DNA from: Alistipes sp. | GTDB taxonomy: Bacteria > Bacteroidota > Bacteroidia > Bacteroidales > Rikenellaceae | Direction: 5' to 3' | Length of the DNA stretch: 17,117 bases | Assembly: GCA_029065825.1 (NCBI GenBank) | Contig: JAIEHQ010000006.1 | Coordinates: 1 to 17,117 of the forward strand | Shown here: positions 1 to 6,498 of the stretch, one piece after another | Layout: each line of letters opens with the position of its first letter | How positions within the stretch are numbered: position 1 is the first letter of the stretch | Notes under the pieces: generated by a model | What the model was told of the DNA's origin: nothing | Database searches by the model: none | The model's input: only the letters and a program-made list of their open reading frames with translations | Position numbers and translations under genes: made by a program

Positions 1-95
1 GCCCTATATATATAAGGAGACACGACGCGAACCGGAGTTTTTCGTATCTTCGGCTTCTGTTCAGATACTCCCGCTCGGCAGAAGCAAACCAGAGA

Positions 96-126
96 TTTGC
101 TTCTGCGCTCGATTTTCGTATCTTTG
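96..126 (+). promoter_or_regulatory. Consensus Bacteroidota promoter inside the repeat
   Basis: TTTG at 96-99, then 19 nt, then TATCTTTG at 119-126 is an exact match to the Bacteroidota housekeeping consensus TTTG-N19-21-TAnnTTTG. The -33 box lies in the right arm of hairpin 1, and the -7 box overlaps a GTATCT...AGATAC inverted repeat. It points to the flavoprotein gene starting at 230. The same arrangement is present in the inverted copy. Confidence 0.55.
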
Positions 127-168
127 GCTTTGCCTTAGATACTCTCGCTCGGCAAAAAGCAAGCGAGC

Positions 169-199
169 TTGCTTTTGCCCTCGCTTATTCGTATCTTTG
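169..199 (+). promoter_or_regulatory. Probable proximal promoter of the FprA gene
   Basis: TTG at 169-171, then 20 nt, then TATCTTTG at 192-199. The -7 box is an exact TAnnTTTG match and the -33 box keeps only its TTG core. Transcription would start near 205, leaving a leader of about 25 nt before the ATG at 230. The equivalent position in the inverted copy reads TATCTTTA. Confidence 0.5.
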
Positions 200-229
200 G
201 CCTTTGAAGAAAAACAAAATACAGTTATT

Positions 230-1423
230 ATGGCATTCACTGAAATAGTTCCCGGAATCCACTACGTGGGCGTGAACGACCGCACCACCACCCGATTCGA
301 AGCGCTGTGGTCGCTCCCCTACGGCGTATCCTACAACTCCTACCTGGTGCTCGGCACCGAGAAGACGGCGCTGATCGACACGGTCGAGGCTTCGTTCGGC
401 GAAGAGTTCGTCGAGAACATCCGCGAAATCCTTGCGGACCGTCCCATCGACTACCTGATCGTCAATCACATGGAACCGGATCACTCCTCGGCGATACGCA
501 CCCTGCGGCAAATTTATCCCGACATGCGCATCGTCGGCAACGCCAAGACCCTCCAGATGCTCGACGGCTACTACGGCATCCACGAAGGGACGGTCGAGGT
601 CAAGGAGGGCGAGCAGCTCCCGCTGGGCGGCAAGACCCTCTCGTTCTACCTGGCGCCGATGGTCCACTGGCCCGAAGTGATGGTTACCTACTGCGCCGAG
701 CACGAGCTGCTCTTCTCGGCCGATGCGTTCGGCACCTTCGGCGCGCTCGACGGCGGCATCCTCGACAGCCAGCTCACGCTCGACCACTACTGGGACGAGA
801 TGCGCCGCTACTACGCCTGCATCGTCGGCAAATACGGCGCGCCGGTCCAGAAAGCGCTCAAGAAACTCGCGGCGCTGCCCATCCGGACCATCTGTTCGAC
901 GCACGGACCCGTCTGGCAGGAGCAGATCGGCCGCGTGATCGACATTTACGACAAGATGAGCCGCTACGAGGGCGAGCCGGGCGTGGTAATCGCCTACGGT
1001 TCGATGTACGGCAACACGGCCCGCATGGCCGAGAAGATCGCCCGCGAGCTGGCCGCCTCGGGCATCCGCCGCATCGTGGTGCACGACCTCTCCTACGCCG
1101 ACATTTCGACGGTCCTGCGCGATGTCTTCAAATACGACACGCTGATTGTCGGATCGCCCACCTACAACGGCGACCTCTTCCCCGAGGTGGAGGCGCTGCT
1201 GCAAAAACTGGCCGCGCGCGGCATCCCCAAGCGCAAGTTCGCCGCCTTCGGCTCCTTCACGTGGGCCGGCACGGCGGTGCGCCATCTGAACGACTTCGCC
1301 CAGAAGATGCAGTGGGAGCCGCTCTGCGAATCGGCCGAGATGAAGCAGGGCTACGCCCACTGCACGGCCGGCAAGCTCTGCGCGGCGCTGGCGGAAGCCG
1401 TTGCCGAGAAGATCCGGCAGTAA
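230..1423 (+). CDS. fprA: FprA-family A-type flavoprotein (diiron flavodiiron protein)
   Basis: Flavodiiron proteins reduce O2 to water and/or NO to N2O in the cytoplasm of anaerobes, with electrons from rubredoxin or a similar donor. The 397-residue product has the two expected domains. An N-terminal metallo-beta-lactamase-like domain (about 1-245) carries the complete diiron ligand set: H80-x-E82-x-D84-H85, H146, D165 and H225. A flavodoxin domain (about 250-393) has the FMN phosphate-binding loop GSMYGNTARM near 258. No C-terminal rubredoxin domain is present, so a separate donor is needed. A TTG 33 nt upstream is in frame, but it overlaps the -7 box of the proximal promoter, so the ATG at 230 followed by FTEIVPGIHYVG is the better start. 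The gene stands alone, with promoters in the upstream repeat and a strong hairpin 15 nt after its stop. The sequence does not show whether it prefers O2 or NO. Confidence 0.93.
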   Translation: MAFTEIVPGIHYVGVNDRTTTRFEALWSLPYGVSYNSYLVLGTEKTALIDTVEASFGEEFVENIREILADRPIDYLIVNHMEPDHSSAIRTLRQIYPDMRIVGNAKTLQMLDGYYGIHEGTVEVKEGEQLPLGGKTLSFYLAPMVHWPEVMVTYCAEHELLFSADAFGTFGALDGGILDSQLTLDHYWDEMRRYYACIVGKYGAPVQKALKKLAALPIRTICSTHGPVWQEQIGRVIDIYDKMSRYEGEPGVVIAYGSMYGNTARMAEKIARELAASGIRRIVVHDLSYADISTVLRDVFKYDTLIVGSPTYNGDLFPEVEALLQKLAARGIPKRKFAAFGSFTWAGTAVRHLNDFAQKMQWEPLCESAEMKQGYAHCTAGKLCAALAEAVAEKIRQ

Positions 1424-1438
1424 GATTGCGCCCAAGCG

Positions 1439-1484
1439 AAAATAGAGCTGCCCGCGAGATTTCTCTCGCGGGCAGCTCTATTTT
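1439..1484. terminator. Bidirectional intrinsic terminator between convergent genes
   Basis: A perfect 21-bp stem (1439-1459 with 1464-1484) encloses a TTTC loop. The arms begin with AAAA and end with TTTT, so each strand shows a GC-rich hairpin followed by a T tract. It lies 15 nt after the flavoprotein stop and about 94 nt beyond the stop of the convergent YhcH-family gene, so it probably ends transcription from both sides. Confidence 0.88.
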
Positions 1485-1577
1485 CACAGGCAGCCCCGCG
1501 CGCAACATGCACGCCGCACGGCCCTGCCAAACGCAGAAGCATCCGGGGCGCAAGCCCCGACACGACGGGCCGGAGGG

Positions 1578-2027
1578 CTACCGCAATACCTTAACGATCG
1601 CCTTCTTGATGCGGTCCCGGCCGATCATCGGCGCATGGGCATCCTCCGGCAGAAAGATCACGAACTGCCCCGGGCCGACCTCGAAGAAGGTCTGCGGCCG
1701 GTCCTCGTAAAAGAGGATGTCGCGCTCTGCGTCGAACTCGCCGCGCGGAAGCACGCACGCCCGGCGTTCGCTCCACCCCATCGTCTCGGCACGGCCCGAC
1801 AGCAGGATCTGGATGTCGATATACCTGTCGTGCACCTCCAGGGGGGCATCCTCCGGCCGTTTGAGGTCGCACTCCATGATATTGACGAAAATCTCATCGC
1901 CTTCGATCTCGTGCCGCCCCGGCTCCAATGCCGCCAGATCGGTCCGGGCGATATATTCGAAAGCACGCTGCAAACGGGGAGCGATCGCGTAGTAGCAGGC
2001 TCCGTTTTTCAAAGAATCGAGAATCAT
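1578..2027 (-). CDS. YhcH/YjgK/YiaL family protein (DUF386)
   Basis: This 149-residue protein is a full-length member of the YhcH/YjgK/YiaL family, single cupin-like beta-sandwich proteins that often sit near sugar or sialic acid catabolism genes. The signature EVHDRYIDIQ is at 64-73, with H66 a likely metal ligand. The C-terminal stretch VIFLPEDAHAPMI (123-135) carries a second conserved His, H131. No signal peptide or membrane segment is seen, so it should be cytosolic. The biochemical role is not settled; family members have been linked to anomerase or isomerase-like activity on sugars. It is the last gene of the minus-strand run and lies 60 nt after the phosphoesterase stop, with no clear promoter of its own in that gap. 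No sugar genes are nearby, so the substrate cannot be guessed. Confidence 0.88.
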   Translation of the reverse strand: MILDSLKNGACYYAIAPRLQRAFEYIARTDLAALEPGRHEIEGDEIFVNIMECDLKRPEDAPLEVHDRYIDIQILLSGRAETMGWSERRACVLPRGEFDAERDILFYEDRPQTFFEVGPGQFVIFLPEDAHAPMIGRDRIKKAIVKVLR

Positions 2028-2087
2028 AATTCAATATGGTTTGGTGTTGAACTCACTCCGGATCCGCCGTCGAACTGTCCGGCCGCG

Positions 2088-3257
2088 TCATCTCGCGCTG
2101 CGGCGGGGCCGCAGCCTTACCACCACCGGATAGTGATCGGAATACTCCGCCTCCTCCAGCACCCGGTAGGAGAGGCACTCCATATCGTCCGAGAAAAGCA
2201 CGTAGTCGATGCGCAGCGCATCGAGGAAGCCCCGGAACGTATGCGAATAGCCCGTTCCGCAGGTGCGGAACGCGTCGTCGAGTCCGCGGGCCATCTTCCG
2301 ATAGACGTACGACATGGGCGTGTCGTTGAAATCGCCGCAGACGATCTTCGCCCCGGCCGTCGCGGCAATGACCCGGGCTATGGTATCGGCCTCCGTCGCC
2401 CGTATCTCGCTGTTGTCGCGGAAGCGCCGGAAGATATTCCGGATCCGCTCGCCCCCGGCCGTATCGGTCAGAAACCGATGCTGCGACAGGAACTGGTCGT
2501 CGCTGGCGGTAATCGAGGTCGAGTGGAGGTGGTTGTTGAAGATGCGGAGCGTGTCGTCGCCGGCCAGCAGATCGACCCAGATCGAACGGCCGTTCTGCGA
2601 CTTGGGTTCCAAAATCGAGTGGGACTTCCCGAGGATGCGGAACTTCGAATAGACGACCTGCCGATAGACCGGATTCCGCCTGCCCGCCGCCACCGACGGA
2701 GCGTACACCGTACGGTAATAGCCCGGCAGCAAGGAATCGAAGCGCACCAGCCCCTCGGCCGTCTTATTGAACTCCTGCAGGCAGACCACGTCGGGAGCCT
2801 CCCGGCGGATCAGGCTGGCCACGCTGTCGGTGGTCGTCTGCCCCCGGTCGCCGTAGAAACCGCGCACGTTGTAGGTCATCAGCACGATCTCGCCCCGCCC
2901 GCGCTTGGGTTCGTCGCCGTAGTGACGGCGCAGATCGGGCTTCAGAAAGAGGGAGACCCGGCAGGCCCCCAGCGCCAGCAACAGCAGCAGCGGTACGGCT
3001 CGCGCCCAGCGCCAGCGCACGATCCAGTAGAGCGCCAGAAGCACCACCCCGACATACACGGCCGGCGCGACCAGTCCCAGCACGGGAAAAACCCACGCCC
3101 GTCCCGGCGCGACATAGGGGGCCGCCAGCGTCAGCGCCAGCGCGACGGCCGCCACGACCGTTATCATGACCAGCACTCCGTCGGCCGCACGCCCGACGAG
3201 CGAACGCCGCCGGGGTCTGCGGCCGTTATCCCCTCCGTAATAGTAAGTGTCGCCCAT
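2088..3257 (-). CDS. Membrane-anchored endonuclease/exonuclease/phosphatase (EEP) family protein
   Basis: The 389-residue product begins with three hydrophobic segments (about 28-48, 56-79 and 86-98), followed by an EEP-fold catalytic domain (about 123-385). EEP motifs are all visible: TYN with N130, LQEF with E162, GDFND at 308-312, RIDYVLF at 349-355, and SDHYP at 373-377 with the catalytic D374/H375 pair. This is a metal-dependent phosphodiesterase fold, but the family covers nucleases, lipid phosphatases and sphingomyelinases, so the substrate is open. The catalytic domain is tethered to the membrane; with three helices its side cannot be assigned safely. A longer reading from 3329 is possible, but the start at 3257 is one base after the rhomboid stop, as expected for coupled genes. 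It is co-transcribed with the rhomboid gene. Confidence 0.87.
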   Translation of the reverse strand: MGDTYYYGGDNGRRPRRRSLVGRAADGVLVMITVVAAVALALTLAAPYVAPGRAWVFPVLGLVAPAVYVGVVLLALYWIVRWRWARAVPLLLLLALGACRVSLFLKPDLRRHYGDEPKRGRGEIVLMTYNVRGFYGDRGQTTTDSVASLIRREAPDVVCLQEFNKTAEGLVRFDSLLPGYYRTVYAPSVAAGRRNPVYRQVVYSKFRILGKSHSILEPKSQNGRSIWVDLLAGDDTLRIFNNHLHSTSITASDDQFLSQHRFLTDTAGGERIRNIFRRFRDNSEIRATEADTIARVIAATAGAKIVCGDFNDTPMSYVYRKMARGLDDAFRTCGTGYSHTFRGFLDALRIDYVLFSDDMECLSYRVLEEAEYSDHYPVVVRLRPRRSAR

Positions 3258-3258
3258 A

Positions 3259-3894
3259 TCAATAGCGAATCGCGCCCCGCTTTTTCCAGTAATAAAGCAG
3301 CAGGAAACCCCACAGCATGCCGCCCACATGGGCGAAATGAGCGATTCCGGCCATCCGTCCCGAAATGCCGAAGAAAAGTTCGATCACACCGTAAACGACG
3401 ACGAACCATTTGGCTTTCATCGGGATGGGCGGGATCAGCAGCATGATGACCGCATTGGGGTGCATTACCCCGAAAGCGAGCAGCAGGCCGAATACCGCGC
3501 CCGAAGCACCGACCGTCGGTGCCATCAGCGCCCTTATGTCGCCGCCGAAATACCACTCCAGCCACCCCACCAGCAGCTGCAACAGTCCGGCCCCTACGCC
3601 GCAGACCATGTAATAGGTCAGAAAGCGCTTCGATCCCAGATCGTATTCGAGCGAACGGCCGAACATCCAGAGTGCGAACATGTTGAAGAACAGATGGGAG
3701 AAGTTCCCGTGCAGGAACATGTAGGTCACCACCTGGTAGGAGCGGAAGTGCTGACCGGCGGGATTGAAGAGGGCCAGCGCCTCCACGATTCTGTTCCCGA
3801 CGGGCAGCAGCTCCGTGACCAGCAGCATCAGCGCATTGATGATGATCAGGTTGAGCACCACAGGAGGAGTCGAGGTCGAATATCTGTTGTTCAT
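3259..3894 (-). CDS. Rhomboid family intramembrane serine protease
   Basis: This 211-residue, six-helix protein cleaves substrate transmembrane helices within the bilayer. The catalytic pair is intact: S131 in GASG (129-132) and H189 in AHFAHVGG. The family's oxyanion/structural residues are also present, with H62-x-N64 in FLHGNFSHLFFN and N71. It matches the minimal bacterial rhomboid core with no extra domain. An ATG 24 nt upstream (3918) is in frame but falls inside the -7 box of a good promoter, so the start at 3894 (MNNRYS) is preferred, giving a leader of about 15 nt. It lies downstream of mutL (57 nt gap) and one base ahead of the membrane EEP protein. The pairing hints at a shared membrane role, but the substrates are unknown. 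Confidence 0.93.
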   Translation of the reverse strand: MNNRYSTSTPPVVLNLIIINALMLLVTELLPVGNRIVEALALFNPAGQHFRSYQVVTYMFLHGNFSHLFFNMFALWMFGRSLEYDLGSKRFLTYYMVCGVGAGLLQLLVGWLEWYFGGDIRALMAPTVGASGAVFGLLLAFGVMHPNAVIMLLIPPIPMKAKWFVVVYGVIELFFGISGRMAGIAHFAHVGGMLWGFLLLYYWKKRGAIRY

Positions 3895-3915
3895 AACGAA
3901 TTGTTTGTTTCCATG

Positions 3916-3947
3916 CAAAAATAGCGATTATCTCCGGTTCGGGCAAA
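3916..3947 (-). promoter_or_regulatory. Promoter for the rhomboid-EEP genes
   Basis: Read on the minus strand: TTTG (plus-strand CAAA at 3944-3947), then 20 nt, then TATTTTTG (3916-3923). This is a full match to TTTG-N19-21-TAnnTTTG in the short mutL-rhomboid gap. It suggests the rhomboid and EEP genes can be transcribed independently of mutL, and it fixes the rhomboid start at 3894 rather than 3918. Confidence 0.6.
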
Positions 3948-3951
3948 CGGA

Positions 3952-5856
3952 TCAACCCAGTTTGGCCCGAATCTCTTCCGTCGTGATCTCCGCCATGATC
4001 GCCTTGCCCGAAGGGGTAAAGCTGACGTTGCCGCCCTCGCGGAGCTGCTCGAGCAGCAGGGCGGCCTCGGCCGACGGGATCGTGCGCGGCATGGCGCGTG
4101 CTCCGCTGCGCGCCATCGCCCCGGCTATCTTGTCGCGACGCAGCTCCTGCGCCGACACGGGCGTTCGAAAGGTCTGGAGGAGTTCGTAAAGCGACTCCTC
4201 GACCGCATCCGGCGCAATATCGGCGGGAATGCCCCGCAACTCGACCGCTCCGCCGCCGCACAGCTCCAGATCGAATCCCAGCGCTGCGAACTCCACCTCG
4301 TGCTCTTCGAGCAGGGCGTACTCTCCGGGCGAAAGTTCGAGCCGCTGGGGGAACAGCAGCTGCTGGCCCACCGACGAACCGTTCACCAGCAGCAGCCGGT
4401 AGTTGTCGAAGAGCACCCGCTCGCGCGCCCGGCGCAGATCGACCGCCACCCAGTGCCCTCCGTAGAGGGCCGAGGCGTATCCGTTGCCGAGCGACACCAC
4501 CTCGGAGAACCGCGCCTCCGGCTCCTCGACGAGCCGCTGCTGCACCCCGTCGCCGCCCGAGGGGATGAATTCCAGTTCGCTCCCACCCGAGGAGAAGCGC
4601 TCGGAGACAATCTCCTCCGCCGCACCGAAACCTCCGTCGAGGCCTTCGCCGAATCCGCCGCCGGAGGAGAATCCGTCGAATGCGGAGTCGAAGTCGGCGA
4701 AAGTCACATCGGGCATGCGGCCCGCCAGCTCGCCGGAGTAGGGATCCTGAAAGGGGTTGTAGGCCTCGTTCGACATGGCGCGGGGTTCGCGATAGACCGC
4801 CCCCTTGACCGCCACGGGAATCTCGACCCGCTCCGTTTCGTCGAAATCGAGCTGCGGCACGGCTCCCGTCTTGGCCAGGGTCTCCCGCACGGCAGCGTTG
4901 ATGATCTGCCAGACGGCCTCCTCATCGGCGAACTTGACCTCCGTCTTCTGCGGATGGACGTTCACGTCGATGCGCGAGGGGTCGATCGTCAGGTAGAGGA
5001 AGTATGCCGGAGCGCAATTTTCGGGAATGAGCTTCTCGTAGGCCTTGAGCACGGCCTTGCCGAAATAGCCCGACCGGAAGTAGCGTCCGTTCACGAACAA
5101 ATACTGCTCCGCACCGCTCTTCTTGGCGGCCGACGGACGGCCGACGTATCCGGCGATCCGCACGATCGAGGTATCGGCCTCGACTTCGAGCAGGTTCTGC
5201 TTGACGTGGCGGCCGACCACATCGACGATGCGCACCGCCAGCGTCGCTGCGGCCGCGAGCCGATAGACCGGCTGATCGTTCAGCCGCAGCTCGAAAGCCA
5301 CACCCGGGTTGCAGAGCGCCACCCGCTGGAATTCGGCCTTGATCTGCGACGAGGAGGTCGCGCTCTTTTCCAGGAACTTACGGCGCGCGGGCACGTTATA
5401 GAAGAGGTTCCGCACGCAGAACTGAGCGCCTGCGGGACAGGCCACAGGCTCCTGCGAGAAAAATTCGCCTCCATTGATCGTCGTCAGCGTCCCGACCTCG
5501 TCGGCCGCCTGCCGCGTGCGCAGCTCCACCTGGGAGACCGCCGCGATCGAGGCCAGCGCCTCGCCCCGGAAGCCGAAAGTGCGCAGCGCATAAATGTCGT
5601 CGAGCGACGCGATCTTGCTCGTGGCGTGGCGGTCGAAAGCCAGGCGCGCGTCGATGGGCGACATGCCGCAGCCGTCATCGACGATCTGGATAAGCTCCCG
5701 TCCGCCGTCACGGACATTGACCGTCACGCTCCGCGCGCCGGCATCGATGGCGTTCTCCATCATCTCCTTCACAACCGACGAGGGGCGATTGACCACCTCG
5801 CCGGCCGCGATCTGGTTGGCGACGACTTCGGGCAACAATTTGATCCGGTCCGCCAT
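3952..5856 (-). CDS. mutL: DNA mismatch repair protein MutL
   Basis: MutL is the GHKL-ATPase matchmaker that couples MutS mismatch recognition to strand removal. The 634-residue product has the complete N-terminal ATPase: MENAIDAG near 33-40, DDGCGM at 60-65, ATSKI, and FGFRGEAL. A transducer domain follows. The linker (about 355-450) is rich in Gly, Phe and Glu, and the C-terminal dimerisation domain starts near 455. A QQLLFPQ segment near 492 resembles the clamp-proximal region of other MutLs. In the C-terminal domain the DQHAxxE-type endonuclease motif reads DLRRARERVLFD from D473, so the His ligand is Arg. The later Cys- and His-containing motifs read AGAMARSG and FTPSGKAI. I infer loss of MutL endonuclease activity. 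The preceding small gene ends two bases upstream, so the two are coupled. Confidence 0.96.
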   Translation of the reverse strand: MADRIKLLPEVVANQIAAGEVVNRPSSVVKEMMENAIDAGARSVTVNVRDGGRELIQIVDDGCGMSPIDARLAFDRHATSKIASLDDIYALRTFGFRGEALASIAAVSQVELRTRQAADEVGTLTTINGGEFFSQEPVACPAGAQFCVRNLFYNVPARRKFLEKSATSSSQIKAEFQRVALCNPGVAFELRLNDQPVYRLAAAATLAVRIVDVVGRHVKQNLLEVEADTSIVRIAGYVGRPSAAKKSGAEQYLFVNGRYFRSGYFGKAVLKAYEKLIPENCAPAYFLYLTIDPSRIDVNVHPQKTEVKFADEEAVWQIINAAVRETLAKTGAVPQLDFDETERVEIPVAVKGAVYREPRAMSNEAYNPFQDPYSGELAGRMPDVTFADFDSAFDGFSSGGGFGEGLDGGFGAAEEIVSERFSSGGSELEFIPSGGDGVQQRLVEEPEARFSEVVSLGNGYASALYGGHWVAVDLRRARERVLFDNYRLLLVNGSSVGQQLLFPQRLELSPGEYALLEEHEVEFAALGFDLELCGGGAVELRGIPADIAPDAVEESLYELLQTFRTPVSAQELRRDKIAGAMARSGARAMPRTIPSAEAALLLEQLREGGNVSFTPSGKAIMAEITTEEIRAKLG

Positions 5857-5858
5857 CG

Positions 5859-6257
5859 CTACTCCTCCACGTAATCGTTGGGCACCACCGTAATGGGGCG
5901 GTAGGGATCGAACTCCTCGGTCTGCTGCTGCACCGCCGGGCGCTGCAATCCGGAGAGCGCCCGCATGATGCGCGGATAGCCGAACGCCGCGAACAGCAAC
6001 AGCAGCGCCGCAAGCGCCGCAAACGTCAGCACGCGCCCCGAACCGCTTCGCGAGCGCTCCTGCTGCAACCGACGGGCACGCGCCTCGCTGCGGGTGCGGA
6101 TGTACTGGCCGGGACGGTACTCGGCGGCGGCATCCCCGGCCCGACGGCCGCTCAGCTCGGCCCGGCGCTCTTCGCGCGCCTCCCGCTCCGGATCGTAATA
6201 GCGGGGCAGGTAGTTGAATTTGTTGGCGTGTCGTTTGAAGGGTGTGAATCCTAACAT
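5859..6257 (-). CDS. Small conserved single-pass membrane protein upstream of mutL
   Basis: A 132-residue protein of unknown function. A positively charged N-terminal region begins with an FNYLPRYYDPE motif (14-24), followed by an Arg/Glu-rich stretch (25-72). One transmembrane helix lies at about 76-93. An approximately 40-residue tail is rich in Gln and Pro. By the positive-inside rule the basic N-terminus should be cytoplasmic. I recall similar short proteins with a FNY(I/L)PRYYDP motif in other Bacteroidota, some mislabelled as a riboflavin synthase subunit; nothing here looks like riboflavin synthase. In-frame Mets upstream, up to 6326, lie within the repeat, so the start at 6257 is preferred. 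It is the first gene of the mutL operon, two bases ahead of mutL, with its promoter inside repeat copy B. Confidence 0.75.
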   Translation of the reverse strand: MLGFTPFKRHANKFNYLPRYYDPEREAREERRAELSGRRAGDAAAEYRPGQYIRTRSEARARRLQQERSRSGSGRVLTFAALAALLLLFAAFGYPRIMRALSGLQRPAVQQQTEEFDPYRPITVVPNDYVEE

Positions 6258-6283
6258 GGTCAGTCTGCTTTCTCTTTCGGGGT

Positions 6284-6443
6284 TAAAGATACGAATAAGC
6301 GAGGGCAAAAGCAAGCTCGCTTGCATTTTGCCGAGCGGGAGTATCTAAGGCGAAGCCAAAGATACGAAAATCGAGCGCAGAAGCAAACCCGAGATTTGCT
6401 TCTGCCGAGACCGGAGTATCTAAAACGAAGTTAAAGATACGAA
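6284..6443 (-). repeat. Structured intergenic repeat, copy B (inverted relative to copy A)
   Basis: The minus-strand sequence matches 41-205. Its unit boundary AAAGATACGAA occurs at 6285, 6358 and 6433, giving spacings of 73 and 75 bp. Hairpin arms are 6304-6315 with 6320-6332, and 6377-6387 with 6395-6405. In the second of these the 11-nt arms are identical to copy A while the 7-nt loop differs at most positions. The copy lies between the dnaJ terminator and the small-protein/mutL operon, and is oriented towards that operon just as copy A is oriented towards the flavoprotein gene. Confidence 0.85.
6357..6387 (-). promoter_or_regulatory. Consensus promoter in repeat copy B, pointing to the mutL operon
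   Basis: On the minus strand TTTG (plus-strand CAAA at 6384-6387) is followed after 19 nt by TATCTTTG (6357-6364), an exact Bacteroidota consensus promoter. Transcription would start about 95 nt upstream of the start codon at 6257, and the leader would contain the second hairpin. A weaker proximal -7 box, TATCTTTA, lies at 6284-6291. Confidence 0.5.
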
Positions 6444-6445
6444 AA

Positions 6446-6480
6446 TCTCCCGAAATTTCCATTGCGGGACTTTCGGGAGA
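6446..6480 (-). terminator. Intrinsic terminator of the dnaJ transcript
   Basis: A perfect 10-bp stem (6446-6455 with 6471-6480, TCTCCCGAAA and its complement) encloses a 15-nt loop. On the minus strand it is followed at once by TTTT. It lies 18 nt beyond the dnaJ stop and abuts repeat copy B, separating dnaJ from the mutL operon promoter. Confidence 0.75.
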
Positions 6481-6498
6481 GATTCGTTTTCGGCCGGC

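Larger units (their letters stand above)
41..205 (+). repeat. Structured intergenic repeat, copy A (two 73-74 bp units plus a partial third)
   Basis: The decamer TTCGTATCTT recurs at 41, 115 and 188, giving units of 74 and 73 bp and a partial third unit that runs to the start of the flavoprotein leader. Each full unit holds a GTATCT...AGATAC inverted repeat followed by a strong hairpin. The hairpin arms are 78-88 with 96-106 in unit 1, and 151-163 with 168-179 in unit 2 (one bulged base). A near-identical copy lies inverted at 6284-6443. Between roughly 96 and 200 I count only a handful of mismatches by eye. TATCTTTG, a match to the Bacteroidota -7 box, occurs at 119-126 and 192-199. I see no coding capacity. 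It is probably a dispersed non-coding element; whether it is mobile cannot be told from one window. Confidence 0.85.

Noticed and set aside
41..205. Repeat considered as a CRISPR array
   Set aside because: There are only two full units, no unique spacers between short identical repeats, and no cas genes. The conserved part spans almost the whole unit.
185..1435. Long open frame on the minus strand opposite the flavoprotein gene (416 codons)
   Set aside because: It has no family-like motifs and overlaps the plus-strand gene with a complete diiron ligand set and FMN loop. High GC commonly leaves the antisense frame open.
1544..1559. Small GC hairpin with GCAA loop after the YhcH stop
   Set aside because: The stem is six pairs with no T tract on the minus strand. 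The strong hairpin at 1439-1484 is a better terminator for this transcript.
1635..3446. 603-codon plus-strand open frame across the YhcH and EEP genes
   Set aside because: It is an antisense shadow spanning several real minus-strand genes with intact catalytic motifs.
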